A stretch of 64,000 nt of DNA. It comes from Pegoplata infirma. Taxonomy: Eukaryota > Arthropoda > Insecta > Diptera > Anthomyiidae. The notes beneath the pieces were generated by a model, which was not told the origin of the DNA, did not search any database, and was given only the letters and a program-made list of their open reading frames with translations. The position numbers and the translations under genes were made by a program. This document shows, piece after piece, positions 1 to 10,812 of this stretch. The stretch lies in assembly GCA_963921195.1 (NCBI GenBank), contig OY992540.1, forward strand, positions 131,502,671 through 131,566,670, given 5' to 3'. Position 1 is the stretch's first letter, and each line of letters starts with the position of its first letter.

Positions 1-465
1 ATAGAAGAATCCACCGAATTTCCTATTTCGGCAATACGCCTCGCCACAGTTTGGGGTGACAAGGGAATTGACTTTATGAAATCTGTTCTATAATTTAATG
101 TTTGAAAAGTTTTTTGTAAAATATTTTTTGCTAGCATTCCATCTATAAATGGTCTGCCTTGCTGAGCGATTTCCAAGCTTATTTGGCTTGAAATCTCCAT
201 TTTTAATTTTTTATTTTGCAAAATTTCATCATTTTGCTCTTCTTGCAGAACCCATTCTTTAATTTTTTGCATATAAAAGTTTTTTTGCTCAAGAAAAAAC
301 ATTTTCCTTTTTTTCCTCTTTTAAATAATTTATTTCTTTGTGAAAAAGGTCAAAATGCCTTTTAATTGAAAATGTTTTCTTTGTTTTAAATGTTTGGTAA
401 CATAAAATGCATTGCATGTTACCAAAAGCATTTTTAATGGCAAAACAAAAATTTCTGTCTTCCAT
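1..465 (-). pseudogene. hAT-type transposase fragment with N-terminal BED zinc finger
   Basis: Reading the minus strand from an ATG at 465 gives about 150 codons that run off the left edge. Residues 20-45 form a BED-like finger: Cys-x2-Cys (QCILCYQTF) and then a His-x4-His pair (RHFDLFH). Around 297-300 the frame shifts by one base in a T-rich run, after which the protein continues through a charged helix to the motif IPLSPQTVARRIAEI near position 45. A finger followed by this L-S-x-x-T-V-x-R-R-I block is typical of the ZBED/GTF2IRD2-like branch of hAT transposases. The DDE catalytic core would lie to the left of the window. The frameshift suggests a dead copy, though a sequencing error in the homopolymer is possible. 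It is the only transposase-like coding sequence I can recognise here and could be a relative of the source that mobilised the hAT-type elements downstream. Confidence 0.7.
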
Positions 466-763
466 TATACTATTTTGTTTGCTGGTTTATTTTGAAATTA
501 AATCAAAGCTGAAAAAACAATAAAGCTGAAAAAAAAGCAGTAAGCATCCGCACATGTATACTCGTTAACACTCAATTAACGACTGAAATCAAACAGAAAT
601 AGAAGAGAACAAGCGTCGGTGTGAGTTTTTTTTATTGTTGTTGTGGCACAATTGTGTATAGAAAATGAATTTTTGGATTTCACTGTAATAAACACACAAT
701 TTGTCTCATACACATTTTGAAAGGACCCACAAAATCAGTCTGCAAGTTTATGAAAATTGGTAA
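466..763. other. AT-rich spacer, nothing recognised
   Basis: No coding potential, repeat relationship or terminal inverted repeat was recognised between the transposase fragment and the first delimited element. Confidence 0.4.
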
Positions 764-904
764 TTTATTGGCAGTGTTACCGTTGAGAATTTTGAAAAAG
801 TCGTTTTTTACAAAAAAAGTCGTTTTACCAAATAAAAGTTGCACCTTTTTTTAAGGGTTGAAGATTTTTTTATAATTTTTTTCTGTCAAGGAGAGTCAAA
901 ATGT

Positions 905-1040
905 AACTCTTTTTTGGCGTCTCTGGGGCAGTTGTGGGGATTTTTGTGGATTTTTACGCCCAAACAAAAATAAAATGGGAGATCGATCCACATTAGTTTT
1001 TCCTCCCTAACATTTTTTCCAAACATACCTAAGCCCTAAC
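905..1040 (-). repeat. 165-bp-type monomer, left part
   Basis: Contains the diagnostic run of the monomer family (AACATTTTTTCCAAACATAC followed by CCTAAGCCCTAAC). It is continued at 1413-1530 after removal of the 1041-1412 insertion. Orientation is opposite to the 18-21 kb array. Confidence 0.5.
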
Positions 1041-1412
1041 CACATACTAATACAGACTCGACATAAGTGACAGGTGTCAAAAAAGCAGTCTTAACCCATA
1101 TGGTTAACTTTTTCAAATTAATCTACGAATTAGATTAATTTGACTAACCAAAACATTAAAAAACTAATGAATATTTACTTATTTTCTATAAAAAAACATT
1201 ACAAATGTATAAGAAATTTTTTACTGACAAAATTTAATGTAACGGAAAATTCATTATTAAGACAGTAAATTATTTTTTTTAAACTACAGAAATAGTAGAA
1301 AACATGAAATCCTTTATAAAATAAGTGATTTTTTTTTTAAATAACTTTTCTGATTACATTTTAAAATAACCTACAAACAGTTAATGACATAATTTTCTTA
1401 GTGTAGTCTGTG
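1041..1412. mobile_element. Short TIR element, CACAGACTA family, copy 1
   Basis: Starts CACATACTAATACAGACTCG and ends GTAGTCTGTG. Its left 90 bp match the left end of the copy at 6340-6639. Flanking 7-mers are CCCTAAC (1034-1040) and CCCCAAC (1413-1419), six of seven identical. No coding content. The superfamily is uncertain; a 7-bp TSD does not settle it. Confidence 0.6.
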
Positions 1413-1530
1413 CCCCAACTGTCCCAAGGGTGCCTCTGGAGGCGTCAAATGTATGGCCGAAGCCCAATTGTTTTTTAACCCAAACCCTCATTCATTTTTA
1501 CCCCCCAAAATTTGTTTGACCATACCAACA
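1413..1530 (-). repeat. 165-bp-type monomer, right part
   Basis: Continues the monomer interrupted at 1041 (CCCAAGGGTGCCTCTGGAGG, then GTATGGCCGA). It matches the minus-oriented monomers at 37870-38330 in order and spacing. Confidence 0.45.
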
Positions 1531-1851
1531 ACCTATATCGATTTCATAAGTGTGTATATCTTATGGATTGGGCAATATATTTTGGAATGGACGATACATA
1601 TTTTTATCGTAATTCCGTTTTTTGATGATTTTTGTTTTTATTTGACTATGCATTTTAACAATGTAAATAATGTAAAAATCTAAAATTCGAATATTTGGTA
1701 AAATTATTTAAAATTTGTGTAATTTCGCAGTATATGGTTTAAAAAATAAAAATATATTTCACTTAACAAAAAAGGGGAAAAAAGTCGCACAAAGTTGGAA
1801 AAAGTTGCAAAATAAGACAAGTTTAAAAAAGTCGCACAAAAAGTCTCAGAG

Positions 1852-2862
1852 CAGGGATGTTAAATGGGGTTTTCAATTTTGTACCAACTTTCTCAAAAAA
1901 TTGTACTTTTTGGACCCTCACGGTACCATTTTTTTTATAAAGTCTTAATTAAAAACATGAAAGTGTTAAATTCGGTTGTGCCGAATCTTTTATACCCTCT
2001 AACATGCAAACAAATATAAAATAATAACATTTTGAACAATTTCTTAAAATCTGGTCTGCGGAAAAATGTCTCAGGGTTTGAAACTTTTTCTATAGGAATA
2101 ACTCTCACAACTCTAGAATTTTTCGACAGAAAGTATGTTCCTGATTGTGAGTGTATGAATATGATAAATGTATCTGAGTGTGTGAACACAAACAATTCAT
2201 CAAGATCTAAAATTTCTCGACTATCTTACTTTTTCTTATGAAAAATTTTTGTCTATGGGTAGTTGATTGAGACTTCTGTCAAAAATTGTGAGACTTTTCC
2301 TTTAATAAAAGTGAGTAAGAATTTCATCAAGTGAACAGTTCATACGAATAACGACGAATAAGAAACTTTTTTCGAAAACACATTTTTTGCACAAATGGGT
2401 TTTTAAGCAGAGCTCTACAATCCTCTGCAAAAATTTTGGTAAAATTTAGATTTCTTTTGTCTACAAAATGGCTTTGAAAGTGCAATTCATTCAAGCAAAA
2501 TAAGAAGTCCAATTGTTGGCAAGCTCTCTTTCGAAAACCGTTCAAAAATTTTGTATATGGGTAGAAGTGGGTTAAATCTAAAAGCTAATGCAAAAAAATT
2601 GGCAAAAATATTAGCTTTTAATTGTGGTTTGTAATATTTTACAAATGGTTTGTTCGTCCTTATTCGCATGAACTGTTTAAGTGTCAAATTCTGCGGTCTT
2701 TTCTATAAAAACAAGTTTTTAACATCTGGAAATTTTTCTAAAAAAAAGTTTCACAGTTTAGACTTTTTAAAATGTACCAAATGAGTCGCGGTAGTACCAT
2801 GGTACTTTTGAAGGTCAAAATGTACCAAAAAAAGTACAATTGTACCAACTTTAACATCCCTG
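1852..2862. mobile_element. hAT-type MITE, CAGGGATGTTAAA family
   Basis: Perfect inverted ends CAGGGATGTTAAA / TTTAACATCCCTG are flanked by an exact 8-bp TSD, TCTCAGAG at 1844-1851 and 2863-2870. Length 1011 bp. The interior contains a TCGGTTGTGCCGAAT palindrome with a nearby TATACCCTC motif (1970-2005), as seen at 18820, 44700 and 61490. Open frames inside are not convincing genes. Confidence 0.85.
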
Positions 2863-2927
2863 TCTCAGAGTGTCAAAAAGGTTGCAAATTGCAACTAAAG
2901 TCGCACAACGGTAACACTGTTTATTGG

Positions 2928-3224
2928 TATTGCAGAAATTTAAAAATTTTGTAAAAAGATCAAAGAGAATATGAGTAAATTTAACCACTATTATTGAGAG
3001 GATTACCTATCTATATCAGTGTTGGTATTTCAAAATTTTCAATTAGTGCCAAGTGGATGGCAAAAAAGGGCCAAAATAGGTTTAAAAGGGCCAACAAATT
3101 TTTTTTTTAAATACTTTTTAGGTTTTTGTACTTTTGACAGCAGCAATCAGAGAGTAAAAAGAATAAGAGGTATCATGGGTGAAAATTTGGTGAAAGTTAA
3201 ATAAAAAACTACGATTATATCGAG
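2928..3224. other. Unassigned AT-rich stretch
   Basis: A CAGTGTTGG start at about 3018 resembles a hAT-type end and is followed by AAAAGGGCCAAAATAGG-type repeats, but I found no partner end. It could be a truncated element. Confidence 0.3.
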
Positions 3225-3232
3225 ATCTTTGC

Positions 3233-4765
3233 CAGTGCTGCCATTTTAGCACTTTTAGTGCTAGATCTAGCACTTTTTTTTTGGACTTAGCACTAAAGTT
3301 TTGGAAAAAAGTGCCAAGTGCTAAGTTAGCACTTTTTTTAAATTTTTTAGCATTTTTAGCATTTTTTTTTACATTTTAATTTGTTTTTTTAAATCTCTTG
3401 TAAAATTTTTTAGACTGCGGCGATTTCTTTGCACCTGTATAATGAAATAATTCCCAAATCGTATGGAATTTATTTAACGTTTTTTCTTGGGACTTATTTC
3501 ATGGCGCCTAATTGAAAATCAGGAATACTAAGAAATTAAGAAAGTATAAATTGAAATTCAAAAATTTAGAAAATATAAGTTAAAATTCAAAAATTAAGAA
3601 AATATAAATTAAAAAAATAGAAATACCAGTTAAAATTCAGAAAACCCAATTGAAATTTAAAAATCCAGATAGAAATTAAGAAATTATTGAAATTAAAAAA
3701 TACCAATTGAAAACCAGAAAACCCAATTTAAATTTAGAAAACCTAGTCGAAATTTAGAAAAATTAAATTGAGAAAAACGTTTTTAAATTTCGAAAACCCA
3801 ATTGAAAAACAGAAAACCTTTTTGAAATTCAGAAAATCCAATCAAAATCAAGAAAATTCAGAAATCCATATTGTAATTAAGAAGATTTTTAATGAAATTC
3901 AAAAATCCCAATTGAAATTCAGAAAACCCAGTTTAAATTAAGAAAACGCAATCGAAATTCAGAAAAAAAATTGATTGAAACCGCAACAAAAAAATTTGTT
4001 ATGGTTTTTTTAAGCCTGATCCTTAACTAAGATAACAAAGTCGGTTTGATGAAAATCTATGGGTTATCACCGAAGTTATGACGTATAATATGAAAATACA
4101 CACACAAAAAAACTATGGTATTTAACCCAGTTTTTATTCTTGTATTTTAAATACAAAAAAAAATTTAAGGAAATTTTTATGCGTAGTTTCAAAAAAATCA
4201 TTATAACTTTGGTGATTGCCCATAGATTATTATGAAACCCATTTTGTTATATTTGTATAGGTTCAGGCTTTTAAGGTAAATAAAAAAACTTGTTAGTTTG
4301 CAACGATTCGCTAAAAAAATTTTTAAATCAACAAATGATTTTTTTTGATAAAAAAAAAATGAATTTTTACAATACATTTGTCTATCGCGCGTAAACTATT
4401 GAACAGATAGGAAAGTAATGTGTGTAAAGTTTGTTGAAAATTTGATTAACTTTAATTTGGTTTGTATCACGAGTAGATCGGAGGTACATTACTCAAGATA
4501 TAGGGAAAATAACTCAAAAAACGCAAAAAAAGTTTATAAGAAGTATTTTTTTCGATAAAATTTTTAAGTTTAGCGGTCAAAAAAATATGTAGACGAGTTA
4601 GTGCGCATTTTCGTAGTAAACTAGAGTTATTGTTAAAAATTATTATTTGTTAATTTAAAAAATGAAAAAAAAAATCTAGCACTTTTTTTTTTGGTCTGTA
4701 GAGCATTTTAGCACTTTTTTTTCTGCCATTTAGCATTTTTTCAAAATTCTCTTATGGCAACACTG
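3233..4765. mobile_element. hAT-type MITE, TAGCACTTTT family, copy 1
   Basis: Ends CAGTGCTGCCAT and ATGGCAACACTG are flanked by an exact 8-bp TSD, ATCTTTGC at 3225-3232 and 4766-4773. The left 130 bp are rich in AGCACTTTT-type words. Positions 3510-3980 are an imperfect tandem run of a roughly 20-bp unit built on AGAAAACCCAATTGAAATT. No ORF of note. It is a homologous sister of 8949-10545. Confidence 0.88.
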
Positions 4766-4773
4766 ATCTTTGC

Positions 4774-5419
4774 TCATAAGGGGGGGGCATACACGATACT
4801 GTATGCTGTACAATTTGTTGGATGAAAATGATATCTTTCCAACAAGTTGTACAACGATACTGCAAGTATATGGCCACCTATAGAATCTCGAGATATTCGT
4901 AGATTTTAATTGCTTAAAATAATACATTTTCACCCGTGATATCACTGATTCTTTTAACTCTATAACTGGTCGTTAAGATCAATTCCCAGCAAAAAATAAC
5001 CGAGATTTTGGAAGCAGTGCATACAAGAATGCACTTGTGTAAGCGAATGATTTTTGATGTTGTTGTTTTTTTATGACATTCGCTTACACAGCTGCATACC
5101 GTATGCAGTAGTGTAAGGGAGAGATTTTGTTGGCATACTAACCTGCATACCGGTTGCAGTAATGTATGGCAGTGACTAAAAAAAATACTACAAATATTAA
5201 GGAAAAGGCATGATTTCAATTCATATTCATTGCGCCGATATAAGCGCTCGAAAGAAATGCTCTAAAGTGGGACATTGCGAACAAATATCATGTCATACGT
5301 ATGCAGGTTTGTAAGCAGACAACAAAAATCACTCCCTTACAAACCTGCTTATAGGCAAGCAGTATTTTTTGGTGGGTTGACACGTTTGTACTGGTGTATA
5401 ACCAGTTCGCGTTGAACCA
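4774..5419. repeat. Region with a 14-bp perfect inverted repeat
   Basis: TGTGTAAGCGAATG at 5036-5049 pairs exactly with CATTCGCTTACACA at 5077-5090 across a 27-nt loop. CTGCATACCG/GTATGCAG words recur on both sides (4800-4870, 5090-5160), so this looks like the core of a fold-back repeat whose outer ends I could not fix. No coding content. Confidence 0.45.
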
Positions 5420-5427
5420 GTCATAGG

Positions 5428-6220
5428 CAGGGTTGCCAGAATTGTTGTGTACAAAATCGTCAAAAATGTACGATTTTTATAAAAAAAAAATCGTCAAAAT
5501 CGTCATCCCATTTGCAAAAATCGTCAAAATAAAAAAGCTATATTTATCCTTGATTAAAGAGTAATTCTAAGACATTCAAGAGATGTCCGCCCGTCTGTTG
5601 AAGGCATGATGCAGTCCAATTCCAAAAGAGCTAAATCCATACAGTTTGGCACAATTATATCTTATGGCCATTGGATGATTCAGTTCGAAAATTGGCAAAA
5701 TCAGACCAAGAAGAACAAAGTTCCCCCTTGATAAACTAAACCTGCGAATTTTTTTTACATTTTTTGTTATATTTAAAAGCATATGAAATAGTTTTATGAA
5801 AGAAAAGGATTTTTTTTTATGTTTACCCTTTTTAGTGGACACTTCTATAAAAAAATAATAATGATAAAATTGCATAAATATCATAATAAATCAAAGAAAG
5901 GTCTTCCACCAAAAAACTCCCTATATTTTTTTTTACATTTTGGCGGGAAACAGAGAATGTAACACTCTAACTTGTTTCTTTTTTCCCTTTTTGTACAAAA
6001 ATATTGGTGGATAGTTTTTTTTAACTAACAATAAGCAAAAAATATTCATTGAATATTAAAGTTCTATTAAAAAAATATTAAAAAGTAGACAAAATTGTTA
6101 GGTTTTTGTTATTTTTAAAAATCGTCATTTTTTGGGCAAAAATCGTCAAATCGTCATTTTGCTATTTTGGGGAGTAAAAATCGTCAAAATGCAGAGAAAT
6201 CGTCAAATCTGGCAACAGTG
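5428..6220. mobile_element. hAT-type MITE, CAGGGTTGCCAGA family, with captured repeat
   Basis: Ends CAGGGTTGCCAGA and TCTGGCAACAGTG are flanked by an exact 8-bp TSD, GTCATAGG at 5420-5427 and 6221-6228. Both arms repeat the word AAATCGTCAAAAT. The middle (about 5620-5840) contains part of interspersed family P, inverted relative to the full copy at 61460-62147; the shared words include GGCACAATTATATCTTATGG and AAAGTTCCCCCTTGA. Confidence 0.85.
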
Positions 6221-6339
6221 GTCATAGGATAGGTTTTCTGATCAATTGTTCCTGTAAGACCAATCAATTTCCAGCAGGGATTAAAAAAAACTGTAAATTT
6301 ACATATTTATCTGTAAAATGTTGATAAAAGCACTAGTAC

Positions 6340-6639
6340 CACAGACTAATACAGACTCGACACAAGTGACAGGTGTCAAAAAAGTATTCTTGAACCATAT
6401 GGTTAATTTTTTCAAATTATTCTACGAATTAGGTTAGAAAGAGAAAACTGATACAACGCGCCATAAGAAAAATGGATGCCAGATCGGTTTTTGTTGTTTC
6501 ACTCACTCTTAAGTCGTAGAAAGTGTTGCCATGTTAGCGTAAAACGGCCTTAAAATCGCTGTGTTTTCTCCTAAAATCGCTTAGTTTTTCCCCATTTTTT
6601 CTTATAAAACTCTACTGTCGAGTCTGTATTTAGTCTGTG
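6340..6639. mobile_element. Short TIR element, CACAGACTA family, copy 2
   Basis: A 300-bp element with near-perfect 23-24 bp inverted ends (CACAGACTAATACAGACTCG and its complement). The flanking 7-bp direct repeat CTAGTAC (6333-6339 and 6640-6646) is exact. No coding content. It is the better preserved of the two copies. Confidence 0.8.
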
Positions 6640-6646
6640 CTAGTAC

Positions 6647-7849
6647 TTTCATAAACTTGGAAAAAACTAAAATTTGATTAAATGCATTCCACACTTTAAT
6701 GGTGCGCACGCGAAACTTTATATTTTAATTTCTTTTTTAAATTCACTTTTTAAGTGGCAACCTTAAGAATTCTTATTCATTTTCTTCGACTGTAATCTGC
6801 AAGAAGCATGGATAAGTTATAACTTGTCACAAAATAAAGGCAAATGCCATCATTTAAATGCGCCTGCTTATATGTTTCTTTCGCACGTGAATGTTTAACT
6901 TTGTAGAAATTATTTACAAACTCGCCAGATATTCTCACGGTTTTTTCCATTTTCTCAACTTTTCATTTTCAGTGCCACATTTGAGCGGGGTCATTGTAAT
7001 AAACACTTTTATAAAATTAAAGGGAAATCGTTTAAGAATGCTTTGACTTTCTTATATTTCTTTAATGCGCTTCATATGGCCTTTACACAACGGTCACTAT
7101 TGGATTCTGATCAATTTCTCCTTCCTTAATGTGCAAGTAGTGTTGACAATTGGGAAATGCCATCGTGTAAGTTTGCCCGCTTTAATGCTTCCAAATTGCA
7201 AATTTCATTTTTTTTATTTCTGTGAAAATTAAGAGATTTTTACGAGTACCTCTAATTTTACACGACATCCTCGTAAAATTTACCAGCTTTTATTGTAATT
7301 TAAGACGCTTTTTTAAGAGGGGTTGAAATATTTGAAAGTTTTTTGAAGAAATTTTTATTTGAAAACTGTATTACAGAGCAATAAGTAAAATTTCAGATGA
7401 AAACTGCATTACAGAGATTACAAAGTAAAATTACAGAAAAAAAATTTTTTTTCGGTCACAAGAAAATACAAAGTATTTTCTTAAAATCTGTATTTCGGCA
7501 CATAACTTATTCAAATATCTGTCGAATTAACATTACAGTCATTTTACAGAGTATTTAACAGAGTAGTTATTTTGAGTGTATATTTATTATTCTTTAGTTT
7601 TTAAAGATTAATTAACAAAAATTAATAGTTTACAAAGAAAATTAAATTGACAATTTCTTTTTGTTTCGACATTTTATTTTTTTTAGTACACACCGATTTT
7701 TCGTTCTTCATCTTTTATATGTCATTCGTGGACTTGAGTGAATTGGATTTCGAAAATTGCATATGAAAACTTAAATAGGTCGCATTAAAGTCGTAGACAT
7801 TTTCCAACCAATTTTGATTATAATTTTCCAAGGAAAAGTATTATTCGAA
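6647..7849. other. Unassigned non-coding stretch
   Basis: No convincing ORF, splice-bounded exon or delimited element. 7350-7560 holds ATTACAGAG/TTACAGA words repeated in both orientations, perhaps an eroded palindromic element. The rest may be single-copy intronic DNA. Confidence 0.35.
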
Positions 7850-7947
7850 TCTAAGTTTTTCTATAATTAATATATATTCGAATCTAAATTTTTCGATAAT
7901 AAATATATATTTGAATCTAATTTTTTCTATAATAAATATATATATTC
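7850..7947. repeat. Tandem repeat, about 38-bp unit, three copies
   Basis: Three imperfect copies of a unit reading TTCGAATCTAA, TTTTTCTATAAT, AATATATA in order. Confidence 0.6.
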
Positions 7948-7949
7948 CA

Positions 7950-8948
7950 GTGTTGCCACTTTCTGGATAATTATTAGAGTTTTTCACGGGAATTCCCGTG
8001 ACGGGATTTCCCGGGAATTCCCGTAAATTTTCGATCCCGAAATCCCGGGAAATAGAGCGGGAATTCCCGGGAATTTTAATTTCTTTAAAATTGTTGATTT
8101 TTCGACTTCTATTGATTATTTTGTATGTGATATTTTAGAGATTTTATTAAAATTCTTGATAATTGATGGCAGAAACGTACGCAGGGACCAGGAGGGCCCA
8201 AAAAGTATTCAAAGAGAGATCTTCTAACTAAAATCTGTGTAAGGAATGACTCTGAAATTAACTGGTTTTTCTTTTAGAAACCAGAATTTTTAATTTGTTT
8301 AAATTTTGTGGGGTAAATTTTCTTATAATTTCATTTCTCTGAAACAGTTATATTCAGTTTCAGATACATTCCTATGAATCAATTTCATTGTGTTTTAGAG
8401 GCAAAGCGTTGAGAACCAATTGTAAAAATGAACTGAGGTGAATTAGAATAAATGATGAATTTTTATTATTAAAACAGATAAAGCGATGTGAAAAAATATA
8501 TTCCCTCAAAAATACTTTTAACCGTCCAACCTGAATCAAATTACGTCGCGTAAGGCGTAACGCCCAATAATTTTTCGTTTCTAATATTTAAATGTGAGTT
8601 ACCTAAATCAAACGGACGTAAAAATTTCAAATTTGATGTGTTTGTTTTTTTTTTTTTTACGTCTTGAGCTACGCATTTGATTCTGGTTCGACCCTAAAAG
8701 ACTTCGACACATTTGGGCCGTTTTTTAAAAAAACTGGGTAGCAAAAAATTTTCTTTTTTTCTCGAAACTTTTTTTTTGGTTTTAAAGCTGAATTCACAAT
8801 AACAGAGTACTCTGTGCCAGAGAGTGGATTGTGTTCCTTTCTCTTTCACGCTTACACATTTTTTGTATGATGTCATCTCTATTTTTAGAGATGGAACTCT
8901 GTAGTACAGAGTACTCCGGCATTGTTTCGGAGCCTTAAAGGTACTTAA
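7950..8948. repeat. Element rich in GGGAATTCCCGGG palindromes, left part
   Basis: 7985-8075 is dense in overlapping GGGATTTCCCGGGAATTCCC motifs after TAGAGTTTTTCACGGGAA. Similar words reappear at 10640-10740 with inverted flanks (GAAAAACTCTAAT), across the later insertion at 8949-10545. A related tail is at 12360-12450. I could not find a TSD, so the limits are approximate. Confidence 0.4.
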
Positions 8949-10545
8949 CAGTGATGCCATTTTAGCACTTTTAGTGCTAGATCTAGCACTTTTTTTGGAC
9001 TTAGCACTAAAGTTTTGGAAAAAAGTGCCAAGTGCTAAGTTAGCACTTTTTTAAAATTTTTTAGCATTTTTTTTATATTTTAATTTGTTTTTTTTTAAAT
9101 CTCTTGTAAAAATTTTTAGCCTGCGGCGCTTTCTTTGCACCTGTATAATGAAATTACTCCCAAATCGTATGGAATTTATTTAATGTTTTTTTTTGGGACT
9201 TATTTTATTTCATGGCGCCTAATTGAAAATCAGAAACCCTAAGAAATTAAGAAAGTATAAATTGAAATTCAAAAATTTAGAAAATATAAGTTGAAATTCA
9301 AAAATTAAGAAAATATAAATTAAAATTTAGAAATCGCAGTTAAAATTCATAGAAAGATAGAAATTAAGAAAAGATTGAAATTAAAAAATACCAATTGAAA
9401 TTCAGAAAACCCAATTGAAATTTAGAAAACCTAGTCGAAATTTAGAAAAATGAAATTGAGAAAAACCTATTTAAATTTAGAAAACCCAATTGAAAAACAG
9501 AAAACCTTTTTGAAATTCAGAAAATCCAATCAAAATCAAGAAAATCATTGGAAATTCAGAAATCCATATTGTAATTAAGAAGATTTTAATTGAAATTCAA
9601 AAATCCCAACTGAAATTCAGAAAACCCAGTTTAAATTAAGAAAAGGCAATCGAAATCCAGAAAAAATTAAAGCTCAGAAAACCAAATTGAAATCAAGAAA
9701 ATATATCAAATCAAAAAAAAAAAAATTTATTGAAACCGTAACAAAAAAATTTGTTATGTTTTTTTTTTAAGCATGATCCTTAACTAACAATAAGATAACA
9801 AATTCGGTTTGATGAAAATCTATGGGTTATCACCGAAGTTTTTTGTGTGTATATGAAAATACACACAAAAAACACTATGGTATTTAACGCAGTTTTTATT
9901 CTTGTATTTTAAATACAAAAAAAAAAAAATTGGAAATTTTTATGCGTAGTTTCAAAAAATTCATTATAACTTTGGTGATTGCCCATAGATTTTTATGAAA
10001 CCCATTTTGTTGTATTTGTATATGTTCAGGCTTTTAAGGTAAATAAAAAAACTTGTTAATTTGCAACGATTCGTTAAAAAAAATTAAAAATGAGTTTTTT
10101 GATCAACAAATGAATTTTTTTGATAAAAAAATGAATTTTTACAATATATTTGTCTATCGCGCGTAAACTACAGATGGGAAAGTAACTTGTGTAAATTTTG
10201 TTGCAAATTTGATTAACTTTAATTTGGTTTTCATCACGAGTAGATCGGAGGTACATTACTCAAGATATAGGGAAAACATTGAAAATAACTCCAAAAAACG
10301 CAAAAAAAAAATATTAGAAGTATTTTTTTCGATAAAATTTTTAAGTTTAGCGGTAAAAAAAAATATGTAGACGCAATTAGTGCGCATTTTCGTTGTTAAC
10401 TAGAGTTATTGTTAAAAATCATTATTTGTTAATTTAATAAATGAAAAAAAAAAATCTAGCACTTTATTTTTTGGTCTGTAGAGCATTTTAGCACTTTTTT
10501 TTCTACCATTTAGCATTTTTTCAAAATTCTCTTATGGCAACACTG
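8949..10545. mobile_element. hAT-type MITE, TAGCACTTTT family, copy 2
   Basis: Ends CAGTGATGCCAT and ATGGCAACACTG are flanked by an exact 8-bp TSD, GTACTTAA at 8941-8948 and 10546-10553. Length 1597 bp. It aligns throughout with 3233-4765, including the internal run of AGAAAACCCAATTGAAATT-like units. Confidence 0.88.
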
Positions 10546-10553
10546 GTACTTAA

Positions 10554-10745
10554 TAAGATTTTTATAGTGTTAATAAACATTATAAATGTGTAATCGCGTT
10601 CATAAGGTTGTTATATATTTTTTTTTGATAAAAATTTTGGGTTTTTAGTTTTTGCGGGAATTCCCGGGATCCCAGGAAATTTAAAAATGAATCCCGCTTT
10701 CCCGGGAAATGAAAAAGTCAGGGAAAAGAAAAACTCTAATCCTGG
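10554..10745. repeat. GGGAATTCCCGGG element, right part
   Basis: 10650-10740 carries GCGGGAATTCCCGGGATCCC and CTTTCCCGGGAAATG followed by GAAAAACTCTAAT, the inverse of the left border word near 7975. It is probably the other end of the 7950 element. Confidence 0.4.
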
Positions 10746-10812
10746 GATAATTTTTGGATAATGATATTTTTTTGTGTAATTTTACTTCAATAAAGTTGTT
10801 AACCTTAATTTT

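Larger units (their letters stand above)
772..2919. mobile_element. hAT-type non-autonomous element, outer host of two nested insertions
   Basis: The ends are inverted copies of CAGTGTTACCGTTG (772 inward, and its complement ending at 2919). The 8 bp outside each end are identical, TTTATTGG at 764-771 and 2920-2927. An 8-bp TSD with a CAGTG start is the hAT superfamily signature. The interior has no transposase. It carries GTCGCAC-rich tracts, part of the 165-bp monomer array, and two later insertions (1041-1412 and 1852-2862). Without these the element is about 0.75 kb. Confidence 0.8.

Noticed and set aside
5576..5884. 102-codon minus-strand ORF
   Set aside because: It falls within the captured family P fragment of a MITE and has no recognisable domain.
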